Shown: positions 44,961-54,090 of the stretch, piece by piece | Position numbering within the stretch: the stretch's first letter is position 1 | Layout: every line of letters starts with the position of its first letter | DNA from: Robiginitomaculum sp. | GTDB taxonomy: Bacteria > Pseudomonadota > Alphaproteobacteria > Caulobacterales > Maricaulaceae | Length of the DNA stretch: 64,000 nt | NCBI GenBank assembly: GCA_030949705.1 | Contig: JAUZSF010000004.1 | Coordinates: 79,501 to 143,500, forward strand | Direction of reading: 5' to 3' | Program-made: the position numbers and the translations under genes | Notes under the pieces: generated by a model | What the model was told of the DNA's origin: nothing | Seen by the model: the letters and a program-made list of their open reading frames with translations, nothing else | The model's database searches: none

Positions 44961-45626
44961 ATGTACTTCAGTCATAAACTATATTTACCTATTATCGGGG
45001 CTGGGGCGGTGCTGGCCCTGGTACTGGCCGGATGCACCCGACAAGAGCCCCCGCGCTCCCAGAACGTGGCCGCAAGCCCGCCGGGCCTTGCACAAAGCAG
45101 CCGTGATGAAACACAAAACACCCCCATTGGCGGGCGTTTCATCCTGCGTACCCATACGGGCAAAGTGGTCACCGATCAGGACTTTCAGGGGCAGTTTTTG
45201 CTGATCAATTTTGGCTATGCCACCTGCCCGGATGTTTGCCCCACCACCTTGGTCAAACTGGCCGAAGTGGATCATCTTTTGGGCGATCTGGCAGACCAAG
45301 TGCAGGTGCTGTTCATCAGTGTTGACCCGGACCGCGATACTGCACAGGTGCTCGAAAACTATGTCACCAGCTTTGATCCCGCCTTTATCGGCCTGACCGG
45401 CACCAGGGCAGCCATTGATTCGGTGACCGGCAAATACCACGTCAAATACGCCTTTGTCGGCCGCGATAACGATGCCGACATGGAGTACACGGTCGACCAC
45501 ACCTCTTCGGTTTTTTTCATGGGGCCGAACGGCGAATATATTGGCCGGTTCAGCTATGCCACCCCCGCTGAAACCATTGCCAAAAAAGTCAGTGAAACCA
45601 TCAAGGCGGCCCCGCCACCGGCCTAG
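44961..45626 (+). CDS. Sco/SenC-family copper chaperone
   Basis: Membrane-anchored copper protein that inserts copper into CuA centres of cytochrome oxidase and, in some bacteria, NosZ. About 221 residues: lipoprotein-type N-terminus with L-V-L-A-G-C, then a thioredoxin fold with the copper pair C-P-D-V-C-P and the third ligand in V-D-H-T-S-S-V. The start is either 44961 or an ATG six codons earlier (44943); both are weakly supported. It is divergent from nosZ and shares the FNR-type box, which supports a role in loading NosZ CuA. Its end overlaps the convergent ubiV stop by four bases. Confidence 0.9.
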   Translation: MYFSHKLYLPIIGAGAVLALVLAGCTRQEPPRSQNVAASPPGLAQSSRDETQNTPIGGRFILRTHTGKVVTDQDFQGQFLLINFGYATCPDVCPTTLVKLAEVDHLLGDLADQVQVLFISVDPDRDTAQVLENYVTSFDPAFIGLTGTRAAIDSVTGKYHVKYAFVGRDNDADMEYTVDHTSSVFFMGPNGEYIGRFSYATPAETIAKKVSETIKAAPPPA

Positions 45627-46528
45627 TTTATCTGTGAATGGCTCCAGTCCGCCCCGGTTTTGCCAAACATAAAGCCGTTGCTATAACGCGGGGAGACGGC
45701 GCGCTCTGCCAGCATCGCCAAGGCTTCGCCTGCTGAAATATTGCCATCACAGGCGGCGCGAAAAGTCTGGGCCACATGGACCATATCTTCGCTATGGGGC
45801 GACAGCCTTAATGAGGTGACCCCGGCCCCGTCAATGGCGGCTACATCCCCGACCATATTGGCTCGGCTTTCCGACAGGGTCTGCACCCCGTTTATGGCCA
45901 GAAATTTCTGATCATCCAGGGTGTCCACCGCCAGACCATCCATATCTTCCTCGCACACAAACAGGCACGAATCCTTGCTCCGCCCCGCCAGGCGCGCATG
46001 ATAACAGCGTCCGGATATGGCCAATGGCAAACGGCCATAGGCCCAGACCTCGATCCCCGCCCCGGCGCGGGTGCCGTGATCAGCCAGCGTGGCTATTGTT
46101 TCAATCGGCAATTCGGGGGGCAGACAGATATGGGAGGCTCCACGGGCGATCAACCAATCCAGCGTGCCAGTATTATAGACATTCACCAGCGGCCCCACGG
46201 TAAATTTCTGATTCTTTGCAAGATAGCGCATCATGGTCAGGTCATTCACCTCGACGGCAAAGCCCGCCTCGACCAGATCAGACAACATGGCGCGTTCCCG
46301 TTTCAGGGTGACCAGCCCCAAAGAAGCCAGCACCACCTCCTTGCCGGCGCGCGCTAACCGCTCAGCAATTTCGGGGATCAGGGCCTCGTAAAACGGTAGA
46401 CGTTTGGAACACACCACCTCGCCCAGCACCACCCGGTCAATCGGCGCCTCATCGGCAATACGGGCGTAAAAATCCTGTATCAGATCGGGCTTCCAGTGGA
46501 ACATTAACGGCCCCAGGGTCAGCTGCAT
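45623..46528 (-). CDS. ubiV: UbiV, oxygen-independent ubiquinone hydroxylation
   Basis: U32-peptidase-family protein of 301 residues that with UbiU forms the complex for anaerobic ring hydroxylation in ubiquinone synthesis. The conserved cysteines that bind a 4Fe-4S cluster in UbiV are recognisable: one near residue 39 in V-V-C-S-K-R and three in R-C-Y-H-A-R-...-S-C-L-F-V-C-E. The ATG at 46528 has GGAGAG upstream. It follows ubiU by 16 bases and ends the ubiT-ubiU-ubiV operon. Confidence 0.93.
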   Translation of the reverse strand: MQLTLGPLMFHWKPDLIQDFYARIADEAPIDRVVLGEVVCSKRLPFYEALIPEIAERLARAGKEVVLASLGLVTLKRERAMLSDLVEAGFAVEVNDLTMMRYLAKNQKFTVGPLVNVYNTGTLDWLIARGASHICLPPELPIETIATLADHGTRAGAGIEVWAYGRLPLAISGRCYHARLAGRSKDSCLFVCEEDMDGLAVDTLDDQKFLAINGVQTLSESRANMVGDVAAIDGAGVTSLRLSPHSEDMVHVAQTFRAACDGNISAGEALAMLAERAVSPRYSNGFMFGKTGADWSHSQIN

Positions 46529-46544
46529 GATCGGCTCTCCTTTA

Positions 46545-47531
46545 TTAACGCCAGGTCTTGCGATAGGCGCCAAGGGTGTTGTCCTGCCCCTCGCTCAGCT
46601 TGGCCAGGGCGCTGGGCGGAATGGACTGGCCGGCGGCACAGGCCTTTACCGCCTGTCGAAAGCTGCACACCACGGCGGCAACATAGGCGCGGCTGCGCTG
46701 GCGGCCTTCGATTTTAAGCGCCGTTACCCCGGCCTTGGCCATTTGCGGGATCAGGCTGGCGGCATCCAGACTGATGGCATCTTCGAACACATGGCCGGTG
46801 CGCGCCCCGGCGCTGAAACAGCCCTTGCACAGGGTCGGATAGGGCGCGGGCGCATCCTGACCCACCTTGTCGATGGTGAACTCACCCAGCTTTGAGACCA
46901 GTTCATCGCCGCTTTGTTCATAAACCACATGGCTGGCCGGCGAGCACACCCCGTTCATATTGGGCGATTGCCCGGTGGCATAGGAGGATAGCGAACAGCG
47001 CCCCTCTTCCATCACACACAGGCCGCCAAAGACGAACACTTCGGTTTCGGTGTCAATTTCGCGATTAATCGCAGCAATTTCCGGCACGCTGAGCACCCGG
47101 GGCAGTACCACCCGTTTGACGCCAAATTCTTCGGCGTAAAAATTGATCACATCGGGATTGGCCGCCGCCGCCTGTACCGATAAATGACGGCGCAAATCAC
47201 CATGATGTTTGGCGGTGTACGCCAACAGGCCGATATCGGCCAGAATCACCGCATCGGCACCAACGGTGTGGGCATCGGCCACGGCCCGGTGCCACAGGGC
47301 CTCATTTCCCGCCTGAGGAAAAGTATTGATCGCCACCAGGACTTTGGTCCCGCGCTCATGGGCATACTCAATCCCCGCCGCCATTTCTTCGCGGGAAAAG
47401 TTCAGGCCCGGGAAATTGCGTGCATTGGTCTCGTCAGCAAAACCGCAATAGACCGTATCGGCCCCGGCCTCTACCGCGGCGCGCAAAGAAGCCGGCGTGC
47501 CGGCGGGACATACCAGTTCCAGCATGGTCAT
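46545..47531 (-). CDS. ubiU: UbiU, oxygen-independent ubiquinone hydroxylation
   Basis: A 328-residue U32-family protein, partner of UbiV. Cysteines expected to hold the 4Fe-4S cluster are present in G-G-L-C-V-M-E-E-G-R-C-S-L-S-S-Y, G-V-C-S-P and L-C-K-G-C. The N-terminus L-E-L-V-C-P-A-G-T-P-A-S-L is the family hallmark. The start overlaps the ubiT stop (ATGA). With ubiV and ubiT it lets the cell make ubiquinone while respiring N2O. Confidence 0.94.
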   Translation of the reverse strand: MTMLELVCPAGTPASLRAAVEAGADTVYCGFADETNARNFPGLNFSREEMAAGIEYAHERGTKVLVAINTFPQAGNEALWHRAVADAHTVGADAVILADIGLLAYTAKHHGDLRRHLSVQAAAANPDVINFYAEEFGVKRVVLPRVLSVPEIAAINREIDTETEVFVFGGLCVMEEGRCSLSSYATGQSPNMNGVCSPASHVVYEQSGDELVSKLGEFTIDKVGQDAPAPYPTLCKGCFSAGARTGHVFEDAISLDAASLIPQMAKAGVTALKIEGRQRSRAYVAAVVCSFRQAVKACAAGQSIPPSALAKLSEGQDNTLGAYRKTWR

Positions 47532-48082
47532 GAGGTAAACTCCGCCCGGCGCAACGCGACCCCGGTTCGTTTTTGCAATTGACCCAACAGGGGCTGCATA
47601 CCCGGTTTGACATAACGCCCCACCGGCCCAAGGGCGGCCAGAAATTCTTCGAACAGGTCCAGTTCTGAATCATCAATGGCATTGCGCAGCGCCAATACGG
47701 CCGCGGTATCCCCCTCCAGCACGATATCGCGGGAAAAGAACAGCGCATCCCCGTCATAGGCCCCATGGATCATACCGACCAGCGCCGCCAGCGAACCAGC
47801 TATGCGCCCATCCCATGGCCCTGCACGCCCGCGCCGGTGCAGGGTGATGCGCGGCGCCTCGGGCATGGGGAACACATGAAACACAAAGGGAAGGTCAACC
47901 GGATCGATTTGAAAGCATTTGCCCGCATGTGTCCCCAACCGGGTAAAAAGCGAGGGGTGACGGCGCACCATTTGCCGCGCCAGCCGGTTCATTACCAGCG
48001 CCAGGATTGGCAAGGGCAGGGGCCGCGCCAACATGCGTATGGCCGAGGGCAATCGGGGAATGGGACTGGGTGATGAAGACAT
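47528..48082 (-). CDS. ubiT: UbiT, SCP2-domain ubiquinone biosynthesis accessory factor
   Basis: A 184-residue protein whose second half (about 70-150) fits the SCP2 lipid-binding fold; UbiT is the anaerobic counterpart of UbiJ and binds the isoprenoid tail of intermediates. The N-terminal stretch is hydrophobic and basic (R-M-L-A-R-P-L-P-L-P-I-L-A-L-V-M-N-R), suited to membrane contact. The order ubiT-ubiU-ubiV with four-base coupling makes the call firm even though similarity by eye is modest. Confidence 0.88.
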   Translation of the reverse strand: MSSSPSPIPRLPSAIRMLARPLPLPILALVMNRLARQMVRRHPSLFTRLGTHAGKCFQIDPVDLPFVFHVFPMPEAPRITLHRRGRAGPWDGRIAGSLAALVGMIHGAYDGDALFFSRDIVLEGDTAAVLALRNAIDDSELDLFEEFLAALGPVGRYVKPGMQPLLGQLQKRTGVALRRAEFTS

Positions 48083-48113
48083 GACAGCATCCTAGGGGGC
48101 CGCGCCTCTGAAG

Positions 48114-48129
48114 ATTTGAACCCTCAAAT
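48114..48129. promoter_or_regulatory. palindrome upstream of ubiT
   Basis: ATTTGA-ACCC-TCAAAT, six-base arms and a four-base spacer, about 31 bases before the ubiT ATG. It resembles an FNR half-site pair (TTGA...TCAA) but with two bases too few, so an FNR call is not justified. Confidence 0.3.
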
Positions 48130-48233
48130 CCCGTTGCGGCTCTGTCCCCAGCATCGCCGACCTGGGCCCTCTGCGCCAACCATAGAGCTTGCGACAAATG
48201 GTCCCAGCCCTGTTTTCAACACCTTTGGGCGCG

Positions 48234-48767
48234 TCAGAAAAAGAAATCCTTGACCAGGCCAACGGCTGTCCAAAAAACAAACCACAGCACCATAAAGGCA
48301 AAAACACCCAACAGCCCTTTGACGAAGCCAAAACCATCCATCCAGACAATCCCTTTTTGTATGGGGTCCGTGGGGCCGGCGCCGGGCGCCGCGACCTCGT
48401 GTTCATCCCTTTCACGGGTGCCGGTGACCGGATAACGCCGCCGTTTTAACGCCTCCAGCAAAAAGGGTGACGAAAAAAACAGAAATATAACAACCAGGAA
48501 AATCAGTTCGCCCTGCGAAAGCCCTTTGTTGATCCCCAGAACCAAGCCAATAGCCCCGGTGGCAATGATGGCCGCGCCCAGATAAACCCCACCAGAGCCC
48601 GCCGATGCCAAAGTCACGTTGTGGCCACAATTTGGGCAGATAAAAACGCTTTCCGTACTAAACCCACGTAAAGTGCGCTTGGTTGAGGTCATATTTGGAT
48701 TGTCACACCTCCGACAACGCCGGGTATGTAAATCAGGAGGAAGTGTATCGTCTGTTGGAGTTGTCAT
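48234..48767 (-). CDS. hypothetical zinc-ribbon membrane protein
   Basis: A 177-residue protein not matched to a named family. It starts with a likely zinc ribbon made of C-R-R-C-D and C-P-N-C-G-H (about residues 18-48), then two helices (about 58-78 and 86-103), a polar loop and a last hydrophobic segment (about 145-170) ending F-F-F. The pattern is of an inner-membrane protein with a small metal-binding cytoplasmic head. It is transcribed alone between ubiT and the glycosyltransferase operon. Confidence 0.7.
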   Translation of the reverse strand: MTTPTDDTLPPDLHTRRCRRCDNPNMTSTKRTLRGFSTESVFICPNCGHNVTLASAGSGGVYLGAAIIATGAIGLVLGINKGLSQGELIFLVVIFLFFSSPFLLEALKRRRYPVTGTRERDEHEVAAPGAGPTDPIQKGIVWMDGFGFVKGLLGVFAFMVLWFVFWTAVGLVKDFFF

Positions 48768-48882
48768 GTGTAAATGGCCATGTCATTTTAAATATGGGGA
48801 CAGATTAATCTAAAGCCGACAATCACAAGCGGCAAATTATATTCATCTTTCTTCACGTAGAAGGCCGGGGGGCAACGCTACA

Positions 48883-48896
48883 GCACGAGATCGTGC
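48883..48896. repeat. short palindrome upstream of the glycosyltransferase operon
   Basis: GCACGA-GA-TCGTGC lies in the roughly 230- to 300-base gap before the glycosyltransferase operon. It may be a terminator stem or operator. Nothing else distinct is seen in 48768-49066 apart from AT-rich stretches that could hold promoters in both directions. Confidence 0.35.
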
Positions 48897-49066
48897 TTCC
48901 TCTTGTTTTCGTATGGTTAAAACAATAAGCGCACCCGCCCTGTTGAAAAAAACATGGGGGGATGTAGAGGATTTTCTCAGTTGGTTCCGTCTCTGTCATG
49001 AATACTGAATTTGACATTCACAAAAGGCGGGTTGGGTGCCGGCCAAGACTGGGGACGAGTAGCATT

Positions 49067-50380
49067 ATGTTTTTAGGTAAAGTTGAGTTGCGGCCACATC
49101 GAGTTGCCTTGTTTACTGGAAATTACAATTATGTGATGGACGGTCCGGCCCGGGCACTGAACCTGCTGGTCAAGTTTCTGGAACGCCAGGGCATGGAAGT
49201 GCGGGTTTATTCTCCGACATCGGACACCCCCGCTTTCAAACCCACCGGCACGCTGGTTTCAGTCCCGTCCATCGCTTTGCCCGGTCGTCGGGAATATCGT
49301 CTGGGCCTGGGCATGCCCGCCGCCATCAAAGAAGATCTGGAGGCGTTCAGGCCCTCGATTTTTCATATTGCCTCTCCGGACCTTCTGGGCCACGCAGCCC
49401 TGAAACTTGCCCGAGAATGGGACATACCGGTGGTGGCATCTTACCATACGCGGTTTGATACGTATTTGCGTTATTATGGATTTGGCGCACTGGAACCTTT
49501 GCTGACCAAGGCGATTATTCGCTTTTACAATCAATGCGACCAGGTCTTTGTACCCTCTGCCTCCATGGCCGAAGAATTGCATACACAAGGCATTAACACT
49601 GATCTGAGAATTTGGAGTCGCGGCGTCGATCATGCCCTCTTTAATCCAGGCCAACGGGACAAGGCCTGGCGTTTGTCTCATGACATTCGTGACTCTGAGG
49701 TTTTGATCACCTTCGTTGGACGCCTGGTCTGGGAAAAAGGGTTGCAGTTTCTGGTGGATACGCTTGAGAGTTTACGGGCCCGGTGCGTGCCGTTTCATTG
49801 CATGATTGTTGGCGAAGGGCCGGCGCGGGCCAAGCTGGAGAAAAGGCTGCCTGGTGCCATCTTCACCGGTCATTTAAGCGGCCAGGCACTGGCGCGGGCC
49901 TATGCCTCGTCCGATATTTTCTTAAACCCCAGCGTCTCAGAGACCTTTGGGAACACCACCCTGGAGGCCATGGCCTGTGGCGTACCCTCTGTTTGCGCCA
50001 ATGCCACCGGCAGCCGCTCGTTGGTTGCCCATAATCACACAGGCTATCTGGCGAAACCCAATGACGAAAATGATTTTGTGCACTGGCTGGCCAAGTTGGC
50101 AAAATCAGCAAAATTACGTGATGCATTTTCCCGCCATAGCGTTGAAATTGCGCGCACTTTTGATTGGGATAGCATTCTCAACAGCGTCATGGAAAATTAT
50201 TATGATGCTATGGGACAAAAATATTTTCTGGTTGAACCCGATCTGCCCTCTGAGGGGTTGATCGAGGCCGAACAGACATTGGCAAAACCGGGTTTTGATT
50301 ATAATCGCTTGCGCTATGGGGGGGCGTTGCAAGCCTCATTCTCCCCTATGCAAGCGGCCAATATGGGGGTCGAATCATGA
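49067..50380 (+). CDS. glycosyltransferase family 4 (diacylglycerol/lipid type)
   Basis: GT-B glycosyltransferase of 437 residues (460 if the ATG at 48998 is used). It begins R-V-A-L-F-T-G-N-Y-N-Y-V-M-D-G-P-A, like plant-SQD2/MgtA-type enzymes that glycosylate a lipid acceptor, and the donor-binding domain has F-V-G-R-L-V-W-E-K-G near 232 and the E-x7-E motif in S-E-T-F-G-N-T-T-L-E-A-M-A. The start at 49067 matches where the fold begins and has GGGGACGAG upstream. First gene of a seven-gene operon. Donor and acceptor are not determinable. Confidence 0.87.
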   Translation: MFLGKVELRPHRVALFTGNYNYVMDGPARALNLLVKFLERQGMEVRVYSPTSDTPAFKPTGTLVSVPSIALPGRREYRLGLGMPAAIKEDLEAFRPSIFHIASPDLLGHAALKLAREWDIPVVASYHTRFDTYLRYYGFGALEPLLTKAIIRFYNQCDQVFVPSASMAEELHTQGINTDLRIWSRGVDHALFNPGQRDKAWRLSHDIRDSEVLITFVGRLVWEKGLQFLVDTLESLRARCVPFHCMIVGEGPARAKLEKRLPGAIFTGHLSGQALARAYASSDIFLNPSVSETFGNTTLEAMACGVPSVCANATGSRSLVAHNHTGYLAKPNDENDFVHWLAKLAKSAKLRDAFSRHSVEIARTFDWDSILNSVMENYYDAMGQKYFLVEPDLPSEGLIEAEQTLAKPGFDYNRLRYGGALQASFSPMQAANMGVES

Positions 50381-51609
50381 GAATCGTCGATATTGCAGAG
50401 TTTTATAGTGAGCAAGGCGGCGGTGTTCGCACCTATATTGAGCAGAAGCTGGAATACAGCGCCCGCCATGGCCATTACACCATGATCATCGCCCCGGGGG
50501 CGGAAGATCGTGAAGACCATCGCCCCGGCGGCAAAATCATCTGGGTCAAAAGCCGGCGCCTGCCGGTGGATCCACGCTATTTCCTGTTTGCAGACCCGGT
50601 GCCGATTTACAAAATTCTGGACCGCGAAGCCCCCGACGTGGTTGAAGGTTCCTCTCCCTGGAAAGGTGGCTGGATTGCTGCCAAATGGCGGGGAGCAGCG
50701 GTGCGCTCTTTCTTTGTCCATGCCGACCCGGTGGCCGCCTACCCGCAAACCTTTCTGGAACCGGTGTTTGGCAAAAAAATGGTTGAACAGATGTTTGCCT
50801 GGTTCTGGCGCTATCTGAATCGCCTCAGCGCCCATTACGATACCTCGGTCGTGGCGGGTAACTGGCTGGCCGATCGCTTTGCCGGTTATGGGTTAAAACG
50901 GCCACGGGCAATCCCACTGGGCATTCAGCGCGAATTGTTTTCGCCGCTCTTGCGCCGTGAATCCATCCGTCTTGACATGCTGGACAAGTGCGGCCTTCAG
51001 GACCCCAAGGCCAAATTGATGATCACCGTCAGCCGCCACCACCCGGAAAAACGCATTGGCACCATGATCAAGGCCGTTTCGCGCCTTAATCAGAAACGGC
51101 CCGATGATCAACAGATCGGCCTCTTTATCATTGGCGATGGCCCGGATCGCAAACGGGTTGAACGTCTGGCCAAAAAGGCCAAAGGCATTCATGTCGCCGG
51201 GCAAATCAAAGACCGGCCACAATTGGCACAAATGATGGCCAGTGCCGATGCCATGGTGCATGGCAGCTCATCGGAAACCTTTGGTATTGTGGTGGGCGAG
51301 GCGCTCTGTTCCGGCCTGCCCATAGTTGTACCCGACATTGGGGGTGCCGCTGATTTTGCCCGCCCGGAATATGCAGAAACCTATACCGCCGGCAATATCG
51401 AAGGCTGTCAGCAAGCCATCACTCGGTTATTGGCGCGCCCCCCCGAAGAATTACGCCGGGCCGCCCTGAGTGGGGCCGCCAGCCATGTGCATTCACCCGA
51501 TGATCACTTCAAAGCCCTGTTTGATCATTATGCAGCGCTGACCCAGCGGCCCGAAGAAGAAGAACATGTGGACGAGATTTTCGAACCGGCGGCGAGCCTG
51601 GTATCATGA
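50377..51609 (+). CDS. glycosyltransferase family 4
   Basis: A 410-residue GT-B glycosyltransferase. The N-terminus M-R-I-V-D-I-A-E-F-Y-S-E-Q-G-G-G-V-R-T-Y holds the glycine-rich acceptor loop; the C-terminal domain has S-R-H-H-P-E-K-R-I-G and the E-x7-E motif in S-S-S-E-T-F-G-I-V-V-G-E-A. It overlaps its neighbours by four bases at both ends. The subgroup resembles alpha-mannosyl/glucosyl transferases that act on lipids. It probably adds the second sugar of the same product. Confidence 0.9.
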   Translation: MRIVDIAEFYSEQGGGVRTYIEQKLEYSARHGHYTMIIAPGAEDREDHRPGGKIIWVKSRRLPVDPRYFLFADPVPIYKILDREAPDVVEGSSPWKGGWIAAKWRGAAVRSFFVHADPVAAYPQTFLEPVFGKKMVEQMFAWFWRYLNRLSAHYDTSVVAGNWLADRFAGYGLKRPRAIPLGIQRELFSPLLRRESIRLDMLDKCGLQDPKAKLMITVSRHHPEKRIGTMIKAVSRLNQKRPDDQQIGLFIIGDGPDRKRVERLAKKAKGIHVAGQIKDRPQLAQMMASADAMVHGSSSETFGIVVGEALCSGLPIVVPDIGGAADFARPEYAETYTAGNIEGCQQAITRLLARPPEELRRAALSGAASHVHSPDDHFKALFDHYAALTQRPEEEEHVDEIFEPAASLVS

Positions 51610-52403
51610 CACGCAAGACAGGGGATGCGAAATGGGCCGTTGTATTGCCCTATTACAATGAGGAAAATTACCTCGAAAACACGCTGCATTCCCTCTGCCA
51701 GCAATCCCTGCGTCCTGACCAGCTGATCCTGGTGGATAACGCCTCTACGGACAATTCCACCGCCATCGCCCGCTCGGTGGTGGCGCAATATGCACATATC
51801 AATGCTGTCTTTTTGCGCGAAGACAGGCCGGGGAAAATTCATGCCCTGCAAAGCGGATTGGCCGCTGTGCAAGCAGAATACACCGCCACCTGTGATGCCG
51901 ATACCTATTATCCGCCGCATTATCTGGTACTGGCTCATCTTTTGTTTGAAGGAAATCCCTCGGCCAGCAGTGTTATGGCCATTGATATTTACAGCGACGT
52001 CCAATCCAGAAACGCCCGCGCCAAACGGTTGAAAACCTGGCTGGTGTCCAAACTCCTGCCGCGCCAGTGCCATACCGGCGGCTTTGGGCAAATGTTTCGC
52101 ACTGAAAAATTGCGCCAATGCGGTGGCTTCAGCGCGACGGCCTGGCCCTTTGTGCTGGAAGATCATGAAATTGTGCACCGGACCCTAAAACACGGGGCCT
52201 CGCTATATCATCGCGACCTGTGGTGCCAACCCTCGGAACGGCGCACCAATGGGCCCAGTGTCAATTGGCGCCTGCCCGAACAGATTTTATATCACCTCAC
52301 GCCCTGGCCATTAAAAGACTGGTTTTTTTACTCCTTTTTGACAAAAAAACTGCACCGTCGACAATTGGACAACAGCAAGCTACGGGAGCGTAGCTGGGTA
52401 TGA
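51606..52403 (+). CDS. glycosyltransferase family 2
   Basis: A 265-residue GT-A enzyme. The nucleotide-binding start V-V-L-P-Y-Y-N-E-E-N-Y, the V-D-N-A-S-T-D-N-S strand and the metal-binding D-A-D in A-T-C-D-A-D-T-Y are visible. A helix-poor C-terminus (W-P-L-K-D-W-F-F-Y-S-F) may touch the membrane. Start and stop overlap neighbours by four bases. Confidence 0.9.
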   Translation: MTRKTGDAKWAVVLPYYNEENYLENTLHSLCQQSLRPDQLILVDNASTDNSTAIARSVVAQYAHINAVFLREDRPGKIHALQSGLAAVQAEYTATCDADTYYPPHYLVLAHLLFEGNPSASSVMAIDIYSDVQSRNARAKRLKTWLVSKLLPRQCHTGGFGQMFRTEKLRQCGGFSATAWPFVLEDHEIVHRTLKHGASLYHRDLWCQPSERRTNGPSVNWRLPEQILYHLTPWPLKDWFFYSFLTKKLHRRQLDNSKLRERSWV

Positions 52404-53134
52404 AACAACTCCTGCTTAGCGTTCATGATGTGACCCCGCATCATTTTGAACGGCTAAAGGCGATCCATGCGTTCTTACAAGACCTTGGTGTTGGGCCGCG
52501 CTATGCCATGCTGATTGTACCCGATTTCTGGCAGCAATGGCCGCTGGAAGAGCACCCGGACTTTGCCAACTGGATTCGTGATCGGGCCAAAGAGGGCGTG
52601 GAGATGATCCTGCACGGCTTTACCCATCGCGATGAAAGTTCCCATGCATCAGCGTTCAAAAGCTGGAAAGCCCGCACCCTGACTGCCCGCGAAGGCGAGT
52701 TTTACGGCCTGTCCCGCGATCAGGCCGAAGAACGGCTGCAAAATGGTATTGAGGTTTTGCGTCAGGCCTGTGGCCTGGAGGTGCAAGGTTTTGTTGCCCC
52801 AGCCTGGCTCTATAGCGATGGTGCCCGCGATGCCCTTGGCGCCCTTGGGTTTCGTTTTGCCGAAGACCACTGGCATGTCTGGTCCCCGGCCCGTCAGGCC
52901 ACTTTGTGCCGCGGCCCGGTGATCAGCTATGCCAGCCGCAGTGAAGGCCGCATTCGTTCTTCCCTGTTCTGGTCAAGGCTGGCTGACTGGCTGTTGCGGC
53001 CCCTGCCGGTTATGCGCCTGGCCATTCATCCCCATGATCTGGACAGTCAGCGTCTGGTCGAAGAAATCAGGCGCACCATTTCCCGCCAGCAACAGCGCCG
53101 TACCTTGTGCCAGTATGCGGAGTTGGCGGCATGA
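52400..53134 (+). CDS. polysaccharide deacetylase-like protein (DUF2334)
   Basis: A 244-residue protein with a CE4-like fold. The N-terminal S-V-H-D-V-T-P has the catalytic/metal Asp, followed by M-I-L-H-G-F-T-H with the two metal histidines, and V-A-P-A-W-L and A-I-H-P-H-D-L later on. It probably removes an acetyl group from an N-acetylhexosamine of the product made by the three upstream transferases. Cytosolic since no signal is seen. Coupled by ATGA overlaps on both sides. Confidence 0.87.
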   Translation: MKQLLLSVHDVTPHHFERLKAIHAFLQDLGVGPRYAMLIVPDFWQQWPLEEHPDFANWIRDRAKEGVEMILHGFTHRDESSHASAFKSWKARTLTAREGEFYGLSRDQAEERLQNGIEVLRQACGLEVQGFVAPAWLYSDGARDALGALGFRFAEDHWHVWSPARQATLCRGPVISYASRSEGRIRSSLFWSRLADWLLRPLPVMRLAIHPHDLDSQRLVEEIRRTISRQQQRRTLCQYAELAA

Positions 53135-54090
53135 TGCAAAAGATTAAAAATGCCGGTCAGAATCTGCACGGGATGTTTCATAAATTTTCCCAAAGCAAGG
53201 CGACCTTGTGGATCCGCCTTGGATTTTTGCTGGCCGTCGGCATTTATCTGTACCTGGAAATCACCAAGATTGGTTGGGCCGAAGTGTTGGCAGCCCTGCC
53301 GGCAAACCCGGCATTTTACCTGGTATTTGTGTTGATCTATCTGGCCCTGCCGCTTTTCGAAGTGGTGATTTATCAACGATTGTGGAAACGCCCCTTATGG
53401 CGCTATACGCCATTTTTCCTGCGCAAACAGGTCTATAATGCAGCCTTGATCGGCTATTCCGGCGAGGCGGTTTTTTGCTTTTGGGCACAGAACAAGCTCG
53501 GTCTGCCCAGCCGCACGGCCCTGATGGCAATCAAGGATAACAACATCCTGTCGGCCATGGCCTCCAACAGTGCCACCATCTTGCTGGTACTGGCCTTTAT
53601 CGGCACCGGCCAGATCAGCTGGCTGAACGCTTCGGGCAACAGCACAGGCCTGTATATCGGCTTTGGCGTGGGCTTTACCCTGCTCAGCAGTATGGCGGTT
53701 TATTATTTTCGTAAAAAACTGATCGCCATGCCAGGCAAAGATGCGGCCATTGTGCTCTCCATCCATGTCTTTCGGGTGTTTGCGGTCATGCTGTTGCAGG
53801 CATTGCAATGGAGCATCGTGATCCCCAATGCGCCCTTCTCCGTCTGGCTGGCTTTTTTGACCGCACAATTCCTTTTGACGCGCATTCCGTTCCTGCCCAA
53901 TAAGGATCTGATGTTCTTGGGGCTAAGCCTCAGCCTTGGCGGTATGATTGATGCGCCCAGCGCCGTGGTCGCGGGCATGTTTCTGGCCTCGGGCGCGTTA
54001 ATGCAGGCGGCCAATCTGGTTGTGTTCCTGGCCACGTCATTGACCGATAATGTTACCAAGGCGGTGAAGCCAGAGGAGACGGTGGCGTGA
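53131..54090 (+). CDS. flippase-like membrane protein (UPF0104/lysylphosphatidylglycerol synthase TM type)
   Basis: A 319-residue protein with about seven or eight helices and a short basic N-terminus. The architecture and the G-Y-S-G-E-A-V-F and D-N-N-I-L-S-A motifs resemble the LPG-synthase transmembrane/flippase-like family often found beside glycosyltransferases. It may flip a glycolipid across the inner membrane. The start overlaps the deacetylase stop (ATGA); the stop overlaps the GTG of lptF. Confidence 0.8.
   Translation: MMQKIKNAGQNLHGMFHKFSQSKATLWIRLGFLLAVGIYLYLEITKIGWAEVLAALPANPAFYLVFVLIYLALPLFEVVIYQRLWKRPLWRYTPFFLRKQVYNAALIGYSGEAVFCFWAQNKLGLPSRTALMAIKDNNILSAMASNSATILLVLAFIGTGQISWLNASGNSTGLYIGFGVGFTLLSSMAVYYFRKKLIAMPGKDAAIVLSIHVFRVFAVMLLQALQWSIVIPNAPFSVWLAFLTAQFLLTRIPFLPNKDLMFLGLSLSLGGMIDAPSAVVAGMFLASGALMQAANLVVFLATSLTDNVTKAVKPEETVA

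Noticed and set aside
48114-48129. FNR box in front of ubiT
   Set aside because: TTGA and TCAA are separated by four bases instead of six, so it does not meet the consensus; listed only as a palindrome.
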